NCBI GenBank assembly: GCA_001949185.1
Contig: BDGG01000002.1
Coordinates: forward strand, 1,209,481-1,273,480
Direction of reading: 5' to 3'
Source: Ramazzottius varieornatus
Lineage: Eukaryota; Tardigrada; Eutardigrada; Parachela; Ramazzottiidae
DNA length: 64,000 nucleotides
Shown: positions 1 through 14,040 of the stretch, one piece after another
Numbering within the stretch: position 1 is the first letter of the stretch
Layout of the letters: each line of letters begins with the position of its first letter
Notes under the pieces: generated by a model
What the model saw: the letters and a program-made list of their open reading frames with translations, nothing else
Told to the model about the DNA's origin: nothing
Databases searched by the model: none
Translations under genes and position numbers: made by a program

Positions 1-111
1 ATTCCTTTCCGTTCATCCTTCACCTTTTCCGAGTTCGGAGACGAGACTGCTAAGTGCGTTTGATCAAAAATCTGGTTGCATCTGTTGGGTCTTAATTGAT
101 GACAATCTGCA

Positions 112-3100
112 ATGATGGAAGGGGATTCAGGTAAGCTGCGCAATCCGCATTATCCATTATTTGTTCGTCCTAAATACTTTTTTGGCGCGGCTTCCCTTCT
201 GTGCATACTCCTGACTTCCAGGGGCGCGGTACTCTTCATCACAAAAGCGCATGGTGAAGAACTTTGATGACAGAGAACGGATCTCAAAAGCGATCAAAAA
301 TAGATGGAGATCGTTTTCGAACTTTTGTTGCTTTTTCAAATTTCTAACAGTGCCACGTGACTTGCGGCCAAGCCTTGAAGGCGGATAGACCACGTGGCCC
401 TGAATTCTATTTGGTGGGTGGTATTTTGCTGCGCTGTGTCACGATGGCACGTGTCATTTGTCGGGCTGCTGCCGAATCTGAAGTCACGTGGATGCGCCAT
501 CTTTGGAACCATGATTGATTAACGTGCACGGTTGTTTATCTCTGTTGTGGTGAGGATTGTTGTTTTCAATTTTTTATCGTTGCAGAACCAGTCGCGAAAA
601 AGACTGAAAATTCGGAGCCTTCCTCGGCATCATCTCCGTGTGACACCCAATGGTATTTGTCTCAAATAAAGGGTTCGTTGGAGGACGAGAATGTGGACGG
701 TAAGAAACTAAAGAAAGTGGATTTCTTACGAGTTGATTGTCTTTCTTGATTGATGCAGTGCGAATGTGCAGTACTGTACTGCGAAATGCACCGCTGTATT
801 TTTCTTTCCTTTTCAGCGGACACGATATCAAGCATCGACTTCAACGAAGATGGCGAGTTTCTGGCCGCAGGAGACAAGGGAGGGAGGATTGTTGTTTTTA
901 AACGGGACGTTGAGGTAAACAGTGCGGGCGCACCACTGCGCCAGATCAGTACCCGCGCTAATCATTTTGCTCTTGGTTGTTATTACGGCAGGATAGGCTT
1001 CCTCTGTTTCTTTCTTTCATTTTGTCTAACTGTCACAAGGAAGGCGACACAACGGCGGAGAAACTGAATGGCGAGGATCGCAGCGTGAAATACCAGTTGT
1101 AATTCTAATGATGTCGCGAAGGAGCGAAAGAAGGAAGAGGCAACTGCGCCAGTTTTACCACTGTCATTACTTTCCATCACGCAACGCTTTTCTTCCCTCT
1201 TTTCGCAGCACCTACATCGCGACTCGTGCTCAAGGGCCAAAGTGAGGATCGGGAGAAGGACCCAGTGATTCTCTTTAGATTCTCTTTGATCCTTTAGAAG
1301 GCCGTTGCTTACGGGCTCTCTAAGGGATCAAAATGGTCCGGCCGCAAAATCGATTTCCCATCTCTTCACTTTTCGCCCGCCTCTTTCCCCTTCCTCTGCC
1401 CAACTTATTACCTTCAATTAGTAGTGCTACGAAATCTCTTCCCTTTCTTCCTGAACGGCGATTTACTCGATTAGGCCATTCAGTGCTTCCGCTTTGCCCG
1501 ATTACCGCCAAAGCTGAGCTGTCAAGCCATATGAGACACTCTAGTACTGTAGAAATCGTGCTTCTTTCCCATCCAGATAACCAAGGTTGGACCAGATTTT
1601 CTATTTGCACAACCTAATGACGATCTCTTGGCTTTTGTCAGTCCGTGTTTTGTTTCTTTCAGAATAAGCAACCTTTTGGAAGGACGGATTATAATGTCTA
1701 CAGCACCTTCCAAAGTCACGAGCCGGAGTTTGACTATTTGAAGAGCGTGGAAATTGAGGAAAAGATCAACGACATTGCCTGGTTGAAACGACGCAGCCCG
1801 GCGTTATTTCTCCTTTCAACAAACGGTACAAATTTTGCAGCGATGTCCATTGAGCACATTTCGAAGCGCAAAATTGGCATTTCGCATAATATTTCATTAG
1901 TGTTTTGAAAGAGTCCGGATTTTATCCGGGGATTTTACTTTTGCAGATAAGACTATTAAGTTATGGAAGATATCGGAGCGGACGAAGCGCGCAGAAGGGT
2001 TCAACCTCCGGGAAGAAGACAGCGGGAAGATCAAGCATCAGCGACTGGAGAGTCTGCGCATTCCCGCACTGAAGAATGTCGACGGAGTGGTGGAAGCCTC
2101 GGCCAGGAGAGTGTACGCCAATGCCCACGCCTACCATATCAACAGCATCGCCGTCAATGCCGACCAGGAAACTTTCCTCAGCGCCGACGATCTCCGTATC
2201 AACATTTGGCACACTGAGTCGAAAAACCTTTGTTGGAGTACGTTCTGTGGAATTTGTCGGAATGTTTAGCAGTATCTCACGTACCTGCATACAAGAACCT
2301 ATTGGAGTCTAATGGGTACTTGTACGCAGGTGTGGGCATTACGAACCTGCACACATGAGCCTATTGGTTTGTAATAGCTATGTGTATGCAGGGGTGGGAA
2401 TACAAATGAGTGTTCAGTTAATCCTCTTCAAATGTAACGTTTGATATGTATTCTGATCGGTGGCTGACGTATCCTTTTTTTGCTTACAGATGTGATTGAC
2501 ATAAAGCCGGAGAATATGGAGGATTTAGCCGAAGTGATAACGTATTCGCGCTTTCATCCCACCGAAAACAGTGTTTTTGCGTTCAGTAGCTCCAAAGGAG
2601 TTATCAGACTTTGTGACATGAGGAGGTCGACACATCACGAGCAGCATGCCAAGCGTAAGAAGAACGGGAGGATACCTTCCAATAATTTTTTGTCTCACAA
2701 GGAATTATTCAGTAGGGAGGAATGGGAGTTCGACAGACAAATTCAACAAGTTTGATCTCTCCAGTGGCGCACACAGTCTGTTCAAGTAACGGAAAGGGTA
2801 CGCCACTTGGAGACATTGATCTTGCCGAGTTTGATTGTTTTTACAAGTGGCGCGGGTCTTCATTGCTGTCGGCTAGATACTTGCGCAACTTGAAATCTCG
2901 ATAAGATCACTTTTCCCAAGCGGCGCGTCCCAAAGCGTGCGCCACTTTGGAGCAATGATCCTGTCGAGCTGTTTGCCGAGCTTGCATAAAGGTCTGGAAG
3001 TGAAGGTGAAGTTTTGGGTCAGGCATCATTTTACTTATTCATTTTCCGTTGCAGTTTTTGCGGATACGGAGGAGGCGGGAACGCGCAACTTTTTTTCGGA

Positions 3101-3897
3101 AATTATTGCCAGTATTGCTCATTTTACCTTTAGCTATAACGGCCACCTGATGGCCGCACGCGACTACATGCATGTCAAGCTGTGGGACCTTCGCATGGAG
3201 ACCAAGCCTGTCGAGGTTTTCCAAGTCCATGAATACCTCAAAGCCAAGCTGTGTACTCTCTACGAAAATGACTGCATCTTCGACAAATTTGACTGCACAT
3301 TTTCACATGATGACAAGTAAGAACTACCAAAACACCAGAATGACAAAATTCTTCACCAAAACAAATTTCCGCAAACAGACTTCACAAGACTGTTTCCAAG
3401 TGGCGCATGTTTCAGTATTTGGCCGACAGACTGCGTCACTTTGGAAAACCTTGTCGAGTTTGATTATCTTCCCGAGTGGCGCACGCTTGCATGCTATTGG
3501 CGGAATGAGTGCGCCAGTTTGAAAACGAACTTTTCGTGTATGTCATGCTATCCCTGCACGACTATTCGGAGAAAACATTCGGGATTTTCTTTTCAGGGCG
3601 ATTTTAACGGGTTCGTACGGCAGTCTTTTCCGCGTTTTCGACATTGCTTCGAAGAAGGACGTGACATACGAAGCGTCGAAAGACGTGACGAAAGTGAAGG
3701 CCGTTCTGAAGTCCAAGAAGATCATCACGGGCAGCGATCGCTTGTCGGCGCAGAAGCGGAAGAAGGACGAGATTGCCACCGATAGTCTGGACTACAGCCG
3801 CAAAGTCCTACACGCCAGCTGGCATCCGAAAGAGAACGTCCTCGCTCTGTGCTCCACCAATAACCTCTTCATGTTTGAAGACGCCCATCAACCTTAG
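112..3897 (+). CDS. PPP2R2: PP2A regulatory subunit B55 (PPP2R2 / twins / sur-6 family), complete
   Basis: This is the WD40 B-type subunit that targets the protein phosphatase 2A holoenzyme to its substrates in cytoplasm and nucleus. Eight coding exons are inferred: 112-130, 586-699, 817-914, 1663-1825, 1947-2237, 2490-2654, 3055-3316 and 3597-3897, all GT-AG and phase-consistent. The product is about 470 residues, the usual family length. Family hallmarks appear in order: an N-terminal [11 protein letters not shown], a [10 protein letters not shown] blade, [28 protein letters not shown], a DDLRINIWH blade, [34 protein letters not shown] followed by [13 protein letters not shown], and a C-terminal HPKENVLAL. 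The start is the first of two tandem ATGs in a 19-nt first exon, and the stop is TAG. Introns 6 and 7 carry GTGGCGCACGC hairpins and intron 5 a tandem palindromic repeat. Intron 3 (915-1662) holds nothing I recognise. Which vertebrate isoform it matches cannot be told. Confidence 0.95.
2281..2400. repeat. Two tandem ~60-bp palindromic units (ACCTGCATAC family) in PP2A-B intron 5
   Basis: Two imperfect copies lie head to tail at about 2281-2337 and 2346-2400. Each begins ACCTGCATAC or ACCTGCACAC, has CCTATTGG near the middle, and ends GTACGCAGGTGTGGG or GTATGCAGGGGTGGG, so each can fold on itself. A related hairpin occurs in a collagen intron at 23879-23935. Confidence 0.6.
2760..2955. repeat. 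GTGGCGCACGC hairpin array, PP2A-B intron 6
   Basis: Two to three hairpin units. The arms begin AGTGGCGCACAC and AGTGGCGCGGG, and the array closes with AAAGCGTGCGCCACTTTGG. Linkers contain the GATC...CGAG...TTTGATTG words seen in the other arrays. Confidence 0.75.
3395..3525. repeat. GTGGCGCACGC hairpin array, PP2A-B intron 7
   Basis: Two hairpins, AAGTGGCGCATG...CTGCGTCACTTTGG and GAGTGGCGCACGC...GAGTGCGCCAG, are separated by the linker containing TTGTCGAGTTTGATTATCTT. This is one of the clearest examples of the hairpin-plus-linker unit of about 90 bp. Confidence 0.8.
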
Positions 3898-4207
3898 TCA
3901 TTCTTTCTTTCCTATTACTTGTTGTTTCCACCTGTGTTTTCATCCATAGAGTATAGAATAATATTCTACGCATGTGAAGCCTCTCTTCGCTTGTTTGCTG
4001 GACACGCTCTTTCCCTCGAAGATGCATTGTGAAAGATAAACGGGGCTTTTGTTGTTTCCACAGACAGAGTGAATGATATGAGGAGAGAATTGTTTTCCTT
4101 TTTAAAAGCTGTAATATTTTTACTGACGGATAAGTTACATTATCTTATCGACAGTTCCTTTCATGTCAGACTTGAGCGTTCCGTGCTGTTACCTACTGAA
4201 ACGGCTC
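3898..4207. other. 3' flank of the PP2A-B gene
   Basis: T-rich sequence follows the stop codon, with an AATAAT-like motif near 3958 that could serve in 3'-end formation. No other feature was seen. Confidence 0.4.
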
Positions 4208-4972
4208 TAAGGTTGACCTGAGAGCCCAAACACCCTTCAACTTTTACCATCGAAAGTACTCGGTTGCCTACTGTTTGAAGGCACTCACAACTGCGGGTAA
4301 AATCTTTTGGCCGCAGGCCGAGGCGGCTGGAGGTATTAAAGAGGTCCGTAATTTGGCCCTTTTTCTACGAAGTTGCTAATCAGGTCCGTGCTCGGCACAA
4401 CCTTGACTGATGATCTATGAAAATTTCGTAGAAAACGGGCCAAATTGCGGACCTCTTTTAATCCTCCAGCCGCCTCTGGCCCAAGGAGAAAATTTTGAAT
4501 GCGTGGAACCCTCTGGATATGAATGTGGAACCCTTAACTTCTCGACATCTATTGGGCTTCGTATCGTCCGAAACATCCAGCACCAAAAATGCATCGAATG
4601 TACTTTTCCACACTTCTGCGGCTTCAGGCTGGTGAAACGAAAATTTTCGTTTTTGTCGATTTTCCGTCGATGAGTGGTCCATCACGAAAACTCCGTCGAA
4701 AATGAAGTTTTTGATTCGCCAACGCGAAACTGCAAGTGTTTAGCAGTCCATTCAATGCATTTTCTGGTACTAGAGATATCATGTTTCGGACGATACGAGA
4801 CCCAGTAGAGATGTCAGAGCTCCAAAAGTGGTATCAAGAAGGTTCCGCACTCAAAATTTGCTCCCTGGCCAAAAGATTTTTACCGGCAGTGGAGAGTGCC
4901 TTCAAACAGTAATCAGAACCGAGTACTTTCGATGACAAAGTTGAAGGATGTTTGGGCTCTTAGGTCAACCTT
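4208..4972. repeat. Foldback (long inverted repeat) element, ~765 bp
   Basis: The outer ends are AAGGTTGACCTGAGAGCCC on the left and, reverse-complemented, AAGGTTGACCTAAGAGCCC on the right. The complementarity continues inwards through CGAAAGTACTCGGTT, CTGTTTGAAGGCACTC, AAAATCTTTTGGCC and the CGTATCGTCCGAAACAT region, so the arms take up most of the element apart from a central loop near 4640-4740. No coding potential was seen. A second hairpin element interrupts the left arm (separate entry). Confidence 0.85.
4320..4476. repeat. Hairpin MITE-like element nested in the left arm of the foldback element
   Basis: The left end GAGGCGGCTGGAGG...AAAGAGGTCCG mirrors the right end CGGACCTCTTTTAATCCTCC...GCCGCCTC, giving arms of about 50 bp around a short loop. 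It interrupts the sequence AAAATCTTTTGGCC of the host element, which is uninterrupted in the opposite arm, so it inserted later. Confidence 0.8.
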
Positions 4973-5422
4973 CGTTCACTCACAAGGGCCAACTCGAGCA
5001 AGTCAAGCACAAATAACGGAAGTATAACTACATATCAAGAACAATTCATCTTTGTTTTGATTTCCTTTACAGATGTGACGATGCTATGCACTCTTGCTGT
5101 TATTAGTGACCACGCCATACTTGCGGCCCAGCCCCTCAAATTGTTCCATAAACTTTGGGCGGAAGCAGCTCGAGCTAACATGCAGCCGGCCGACCGCGTG
5201 CGTCTGTTTCACTCATAACGACAGTTTCTCGTGTACGACGTACCCATTAGACGTGTACGATCGAACTCAGAGCCCACCCACAGATCCAGTGACGCGCCAA
5301 ATCATCATACAGTACAGCATCGCAAATGAAATGAAACACTGTATATCTTCCACCTGCCATGAATACCACGAAATAAAAAATAGACGTTCAAACAGGAGAA
5401 ATAATTTACTAGACAGTCGTAT
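4973..5422. other. Spacer between the foldback element and the SMARCAD1 3' end
   Basis: No gene or repeat recognised. It presumably contains the SMARCAD1 3' UTR on the minus strand, but I see no clear poly(A) signal that decides its end. Confidence 0.3.
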
Positions 5423-10445
<5,023 letters not shown>

Positions 10446-10523
10446 TCATGCAAAGACAACAGGACATCAATCAGGTGGTAAAGGAAGAAGACTGTTGCGG
10501 AATGCTGACAGTCGGAAAGAAAA

Positions 10524-10715
10524 TTGCGAGAGCTCCGCCCAAAAGGCTGGCCTTCCAGCGGAGCTTCAGAACGAATCATAGACCACTTGAGTCATCGTAG
10601 AAAGCTGTTCAGGCATTCTAAAGCCCTTAAATTGGGGCAATCTATGGCAAGCCTGAGCTTATGGCGGAAGATCAAAGAGAAGTTTCTTGGCACCGAAAGT
10701 GGTCTCTACCATTAG
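10524..10715. repeat. 192-bp dispersed repeat, copy 1
   Basis: It begins TTGCGAGAGCTCCGCC and ends TCTCTACCATTA. It is nearly identical, in the same orientation, to 43979-44170. It lies about 80 bp upstream of the SMARCAD1 start codon and so may overlap its 5' UTR or promoter. No open frame is conserved between the copies, so I read it as a non-coding interspersed repeat. Confidence 0.8.
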
Positions 10716-11470
10716 TCCTCTGTCGTACGTACAGGCATAGGGCATTATTATACCCTGTTCAAAAAATTGGAAAAATCATAAAAAATCGGGAATCACCCTG
10801 AGTAAAAGTTCGTGCTGTCTGAAGCTCGAGCTTCCTCTGATGAAATTGCGATTCAGAGTCCCTTGGGTATAAAACCTAAAAAATGCAGAAAATCGCAACG
10901 CACAAGTCCTCAGAGCACTGAATCTGGGCAACGTTCTTTAGGGCAGCGTTCTCCAGGTTGACTACCGATTTCGCTGGCTGAATGACAAACCACGTCAATA
11001 CATCGGCGTTCCGCGCAGTTGCACCAGGTCAACGTGCATCTGCAGCACAGCTGCTTAGCCACTGGGCATAATTGTGCAGCACAGCGCAGCGTACAGCGTC
11101 CTGGTAATGTGCGCAGCACAGTTACAGCGTACTGTTGGACCTGCGGTCCAGAGCTCTACAAGTCCCAACTCCAAGTCTCCAGCTCTACTGATGCGCAGCT
11201 GTACTTCGCCTTGCCTGAAGGTAGGACACACGATCAATCGATTGATTGATTACCTTGAGCGAATAATTTACAAGGCGGGGCGAATATTCGTTACGTCGTC
11301 GACGGTTTCCTCGATCGTCAGAGGATAACGAAACATACAAAAATACAGTAATGACAGCTCTGACAAGTGGAAGCGATCAAGGCTAACTCCAGAAGATCAA
11401 CACATGGAAATTACAATCTGAGATCAGGCACCAGAAACGATATGGAATACTCGCGCAAACGTAGCAGAGA
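10716..11470. other. Gene-free stretch
   Basis: Around 11030-11150 there are several GCAGCACAG and GTACAGCGT words but no clear tandem unit. No gene, RNA or element was recognised. Confidence 0.3.
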
Positions 11471-11510
11471 GAACTAACCACTAAACAAGGAAATGTTTAG
11501 TGGTTAGTTC
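11471..11510. repeat. Perfect 17-bp inverted repeat
   Basis: GAACTAACCACTAAACA at 11471-11487 and its exact reverse complement at 11494-11510 flank a 6-nt AGGAAA loop. It lies downstream of the minus-strand RGG-rich frame. Its function is unknown. Confidence 0.75.
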
Positions 11511-11688
11511 ATTTTTTCTGCCTTCTTCCAGGTGCTCACTCGTCTATTTCCGTGTCCGACTGGCTTCGTCGTACTCGGTTGGATGCTTAAGCTGGTCCAT
11601 GTTCATGGTTTGGTTTTTCTTGTCCGTCGCGAGGGTCCTCTACGCTGACTTAGGTTCACCGTCCGAACCTGGTAGTGCCGACGGGAAC

Positions 11689-11895
11689 TTAATCTGCCTT
11701 GCTTGGCGGATTGTGGTTCTGATGAGCATTCGTCGGCCATCCTCCCCCATAGTTCCCGGGGCAGGTTTCCCATTTTCCGCCACTATCGCGTCCACTACCC
11801 TGGTGACCACCAAGTCCAACGTTGTTTCCTCGTTGTCCCCAACCGCCACGTCCACTGCCCCGTCCAGAAGAACTGTTGCCCCGAAAAATCAAAGC
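11689..11895 (-). pseudogene. Gly/Arg-rich (RGG-box) frame, probable fragment of an RNA-binding protein
   Basis: The minus frame reads FRGNSSSGRGSGRGGWGQRG, then GLGGHQGSGRDSGGKW and GNYGGGWPTN, and ends in TAA at 11689. This composition is typical of RGG tails of RRM or cold-shock proteins. Upstream (11896-12100) the frame breaks into repeated GGTTCTTCGGG and AAAAGGTCTTCGGGTC units, and no RRM is visible. It may be a decayed gene or retro-copy, or a terminal exon whose partners I cannot find. Confidence 0.35.
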
Positions 11896-11934
11896 CGGAC
11901 CCGAATACCGACAGCCTTTTCCCCCGACAGCCTC

Positions 11935-12022
11935 GAACTCGAACAGCTTCGAACCCGAAGAACCTCCGACCCGAAGACCTTTTTCCCCGAAGAACCTCCG
12001 ACCCGAAGACCTTTTTCCCCTA
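11935..12022. repeat. Short tandem repeat, ~33-bp unit
   Basis: The unit GAAGAACCTCCGACCC + GAAGACCTTTTTCCCC occurs twice in tandem, with degenerate CGAACTCGAACAGCTTCG words just before it. Confidence 0.7.
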
Positions 12023-12120
12023 AGAACTCTTCTGAGAAGCCTCTAACTGATGCACCGCCAAAACGGTCCAGTGACTGCTTTATCGCGACCAAACTCATCG
12101 TCGTTCACGTACCGTTCAGT

Positions 12121-12458
12121 CATGTTGGCATATATGAATATTATATTAAATTAGAACTTATTAGATGCTTTCTGTACCTAATATATCATATTAATATTTA
12201 TTAGCTGTCTTTATTAAAATTAAATTAGATGTAACCCAAAGCTGGAAATATTGTATTAAAATCAACCGTTGAAAAACGCATCCGAAATATTATAATATAT
12301 TATGATGAGAACTCGACCAAACAAGTTAATATATAATATCACATCAGATGCCCTGGGGTCGGGACATATTATGTTAAGATTATATTAGAACTCTGGCAGC
12401 GCGGGCTTACTAAATTGAAATTATATTAGGCTAGAATACCCTCATGCCAACATCACTA
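12121..12458. mobile_element. AT-rich MITE-like element with ATGTTGGCAT terminal inverted repeats
   Basis: ATGTTGGCATATATGAA on the left matches the reverse complement of CCCTCATGCCAACAT on the right. The interior (about 340 bp) is very AT-rich with many TTATATTA and AATATTATA words and has no coding potential. I could not define a convincing target-site duplication. Confidence 0.6.
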
Positions 12459-13390
12459 GTATCTACCGAATCTGATTGAGTAGGTCCCGTCACTCCAGTA
12501 GAACTGCGACGGATTCTCCTGCCAGTGTCGGCCAGGATGTGATGGGGATAATAGAGGCATACGCCGGTCCAGCAGTTACCTCTTTTGTTAGAGGGGCTTT
12601 CCATCATCCCTCCTATATCACGAAATCTTGTACGCTTTCAGCTGTCGTTCCTGATGCCGATGGTCGACCTGATGGTGATGGTCGACCTGCGATGTCATCC
12701 AGACATCCACATGCCGATACAGTTCTTGCTACCCCGCTATATTTTCAGGCGTTATCGAGCCGTCCAGCAAAATGTCGAGCTCGTTCTTTGCACAGGCTTG
12801 TCGAACATCAATAAATGTTCTCAACCTGTAAAGAGGTGGCCATTAAATTTTATTGGCGGTACTTTCAGTCAGTCCAGTCAGCGGCAAAGAAACACTTCGG
12901 TAGTGCCAGGTTGGTCGAAACACCAGCTGGGAAAAGGTCACAAAGGGAACAGCTGGAAAATAGCTAAAAGAATGGCCATATCAGCCCGGGCTCTGAAGGT
13001 TGAGCGGAATCCGAGCAAGGTTATGGCTGCACTACTGAAGAAACAAACATATGACGCCATCGCGGTAATGCTAAAGACTGCACAGGACATCCGGATCCTG
13101 TTTAAGTAAGCCGCCTTACCAGATGACGCCACCAGTGTTTGCGGTACTCGTACGGCTCTCTCTGATCGCCACAGGTATCGTGCTACCACGAACTCCAAAG
13201 CGCTTTTACCGTACAACATGCTGGATAACCATGACAATTACCTTGTGGGTTTAAATCTATTGGGAAAGGATTTCTCGGTAAGGTACCAGGTACGTCCAGC
13301 TCAACTGCAAACAGACCCAGTCGTGAATCTATGTATACTTCGCTTCCAGTACACGCACAATGGGTAATCATGGAACATGCGGAAAGGACG
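12459..13390. other. Gene-free stretch, unassigned
   Basis: Several overlapping open frames occur on both strands but none carries a recognisable motif or a splice-consistent structure. It could be decayed transposon sequence. Confidence 0.25.
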
Positions 13391-13404
13391 GAAAAATTGG
13401 AACG

Positions 13405-13448
13405 GGCCTGTCATGTGATTGGGCTGAACTTTTGAGGGAATACAGTAC
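13405..13448. repeat. Partial copy of the GAGGGAATACAGTA palindromic family
   Basis: GTCATGTGATTGGGC...TTTTGAGGGAATACAGTA resembles the right halves of the elements at 36150-36306 and 57253-57392. The left half is absent. Confidence 0.5.
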
Positions 13449-13489
13449 TACCTTGTATGGTGAGGAGCATTATTCCCTCCATTACAAAT

Positions 13490-13745
13490 CCCGCGGTGAA
13501 ATCCCGGGTGTATCGCATCCCGGGTGTATCTAGTTCCGTGCTACGTATATCCCGGGATGTGTATCGAAAACCCGGGAAGATGAATCTCGCAGGAACTTCA
13601 CATTAATCGGGCTCGGTATATCCCGGGATTTTGAGGACTGCCCGGGATTTCAGTTGTCCGAGATTTGCTGCCACCAGGCTTGCATCCCGGAAATACTGGG
13701 TCGCGAGATACTGGAATTTCGGGATTTCGAACCGGTACCGTATTG
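13490..13745. repeat. Cluster of CCCGGG palindromes in short degenerate repeats
   Basis: ATCCCGGGTGTATC occurs twice back to back, followed by TATCCCGGGATGTG, AACCCGGGAAG, TATCCCGGGATTTT, TGCCCGGGATTTC and the degenerate TCCCGG/TTTCGGGATTTC copies. Spacing is irregular. Confidence 0.55.
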
Positions 13746-13858
13746 CATACATAATAGTGCAGCTCTTTGATTGGCTTGTTGGTTGTGGATAGCTGACTAC
13801 ACTTACACTGACTCGCACGAGAACACTGTAGTCTTGTAGACAACAACTGCTGGTAGTA

Positions 13859-14023
13859 CAGTGTAGGACAAAATTAACCGTTAAAAATGGGCGTAACTCT
13901 CCAGCTGAGCTTACTTACTACTCAGCCAATGAAAATTAGATTTTACTGCATGCGCATATTTCATTGGCTTTAACCATCTGGCTCCATACACCCGTTTGTA
14001 ACAGTCTATTTTGTCGTACACTG
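13859..14023. mobile_element. 165-bp MITE with CAGTGTA termini and TA target duplication
   Basis: The left end CAGTGTAGGACAAAAT is mirrored by ATTTTGTCGTACACTG on the right; the imperfect arms extend over about 35 bp. Both ends abut TA (13857-13858 and 14024-14025), the target duplication of Tc1/mariner/pogo elements. A second internal inverted pair, CAGCCAATGAAA and TTTCATTGGCTT, sits in the centre. Confidence 0.75.
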
Positions 14024-14040
14024 TATTTGCACTAGTAGTA

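Noticed and set aside
2281-4972. A CRISPR-like array suggested by regularly spaced palindromes
   Set aside because: The genome is eukaryotic, the palindromes differ from each other, the linkers are repeated rather than unique, and no cas gene is present.
11500-12204. A 234-codon plus-strand open frame
   Set aside because: It is low-complexity (Ser/Thr/Pro/Arg), has no ATG at its start, runs into an AT-rich mobile element, and is antisense to a more convincing RGG-type frame.
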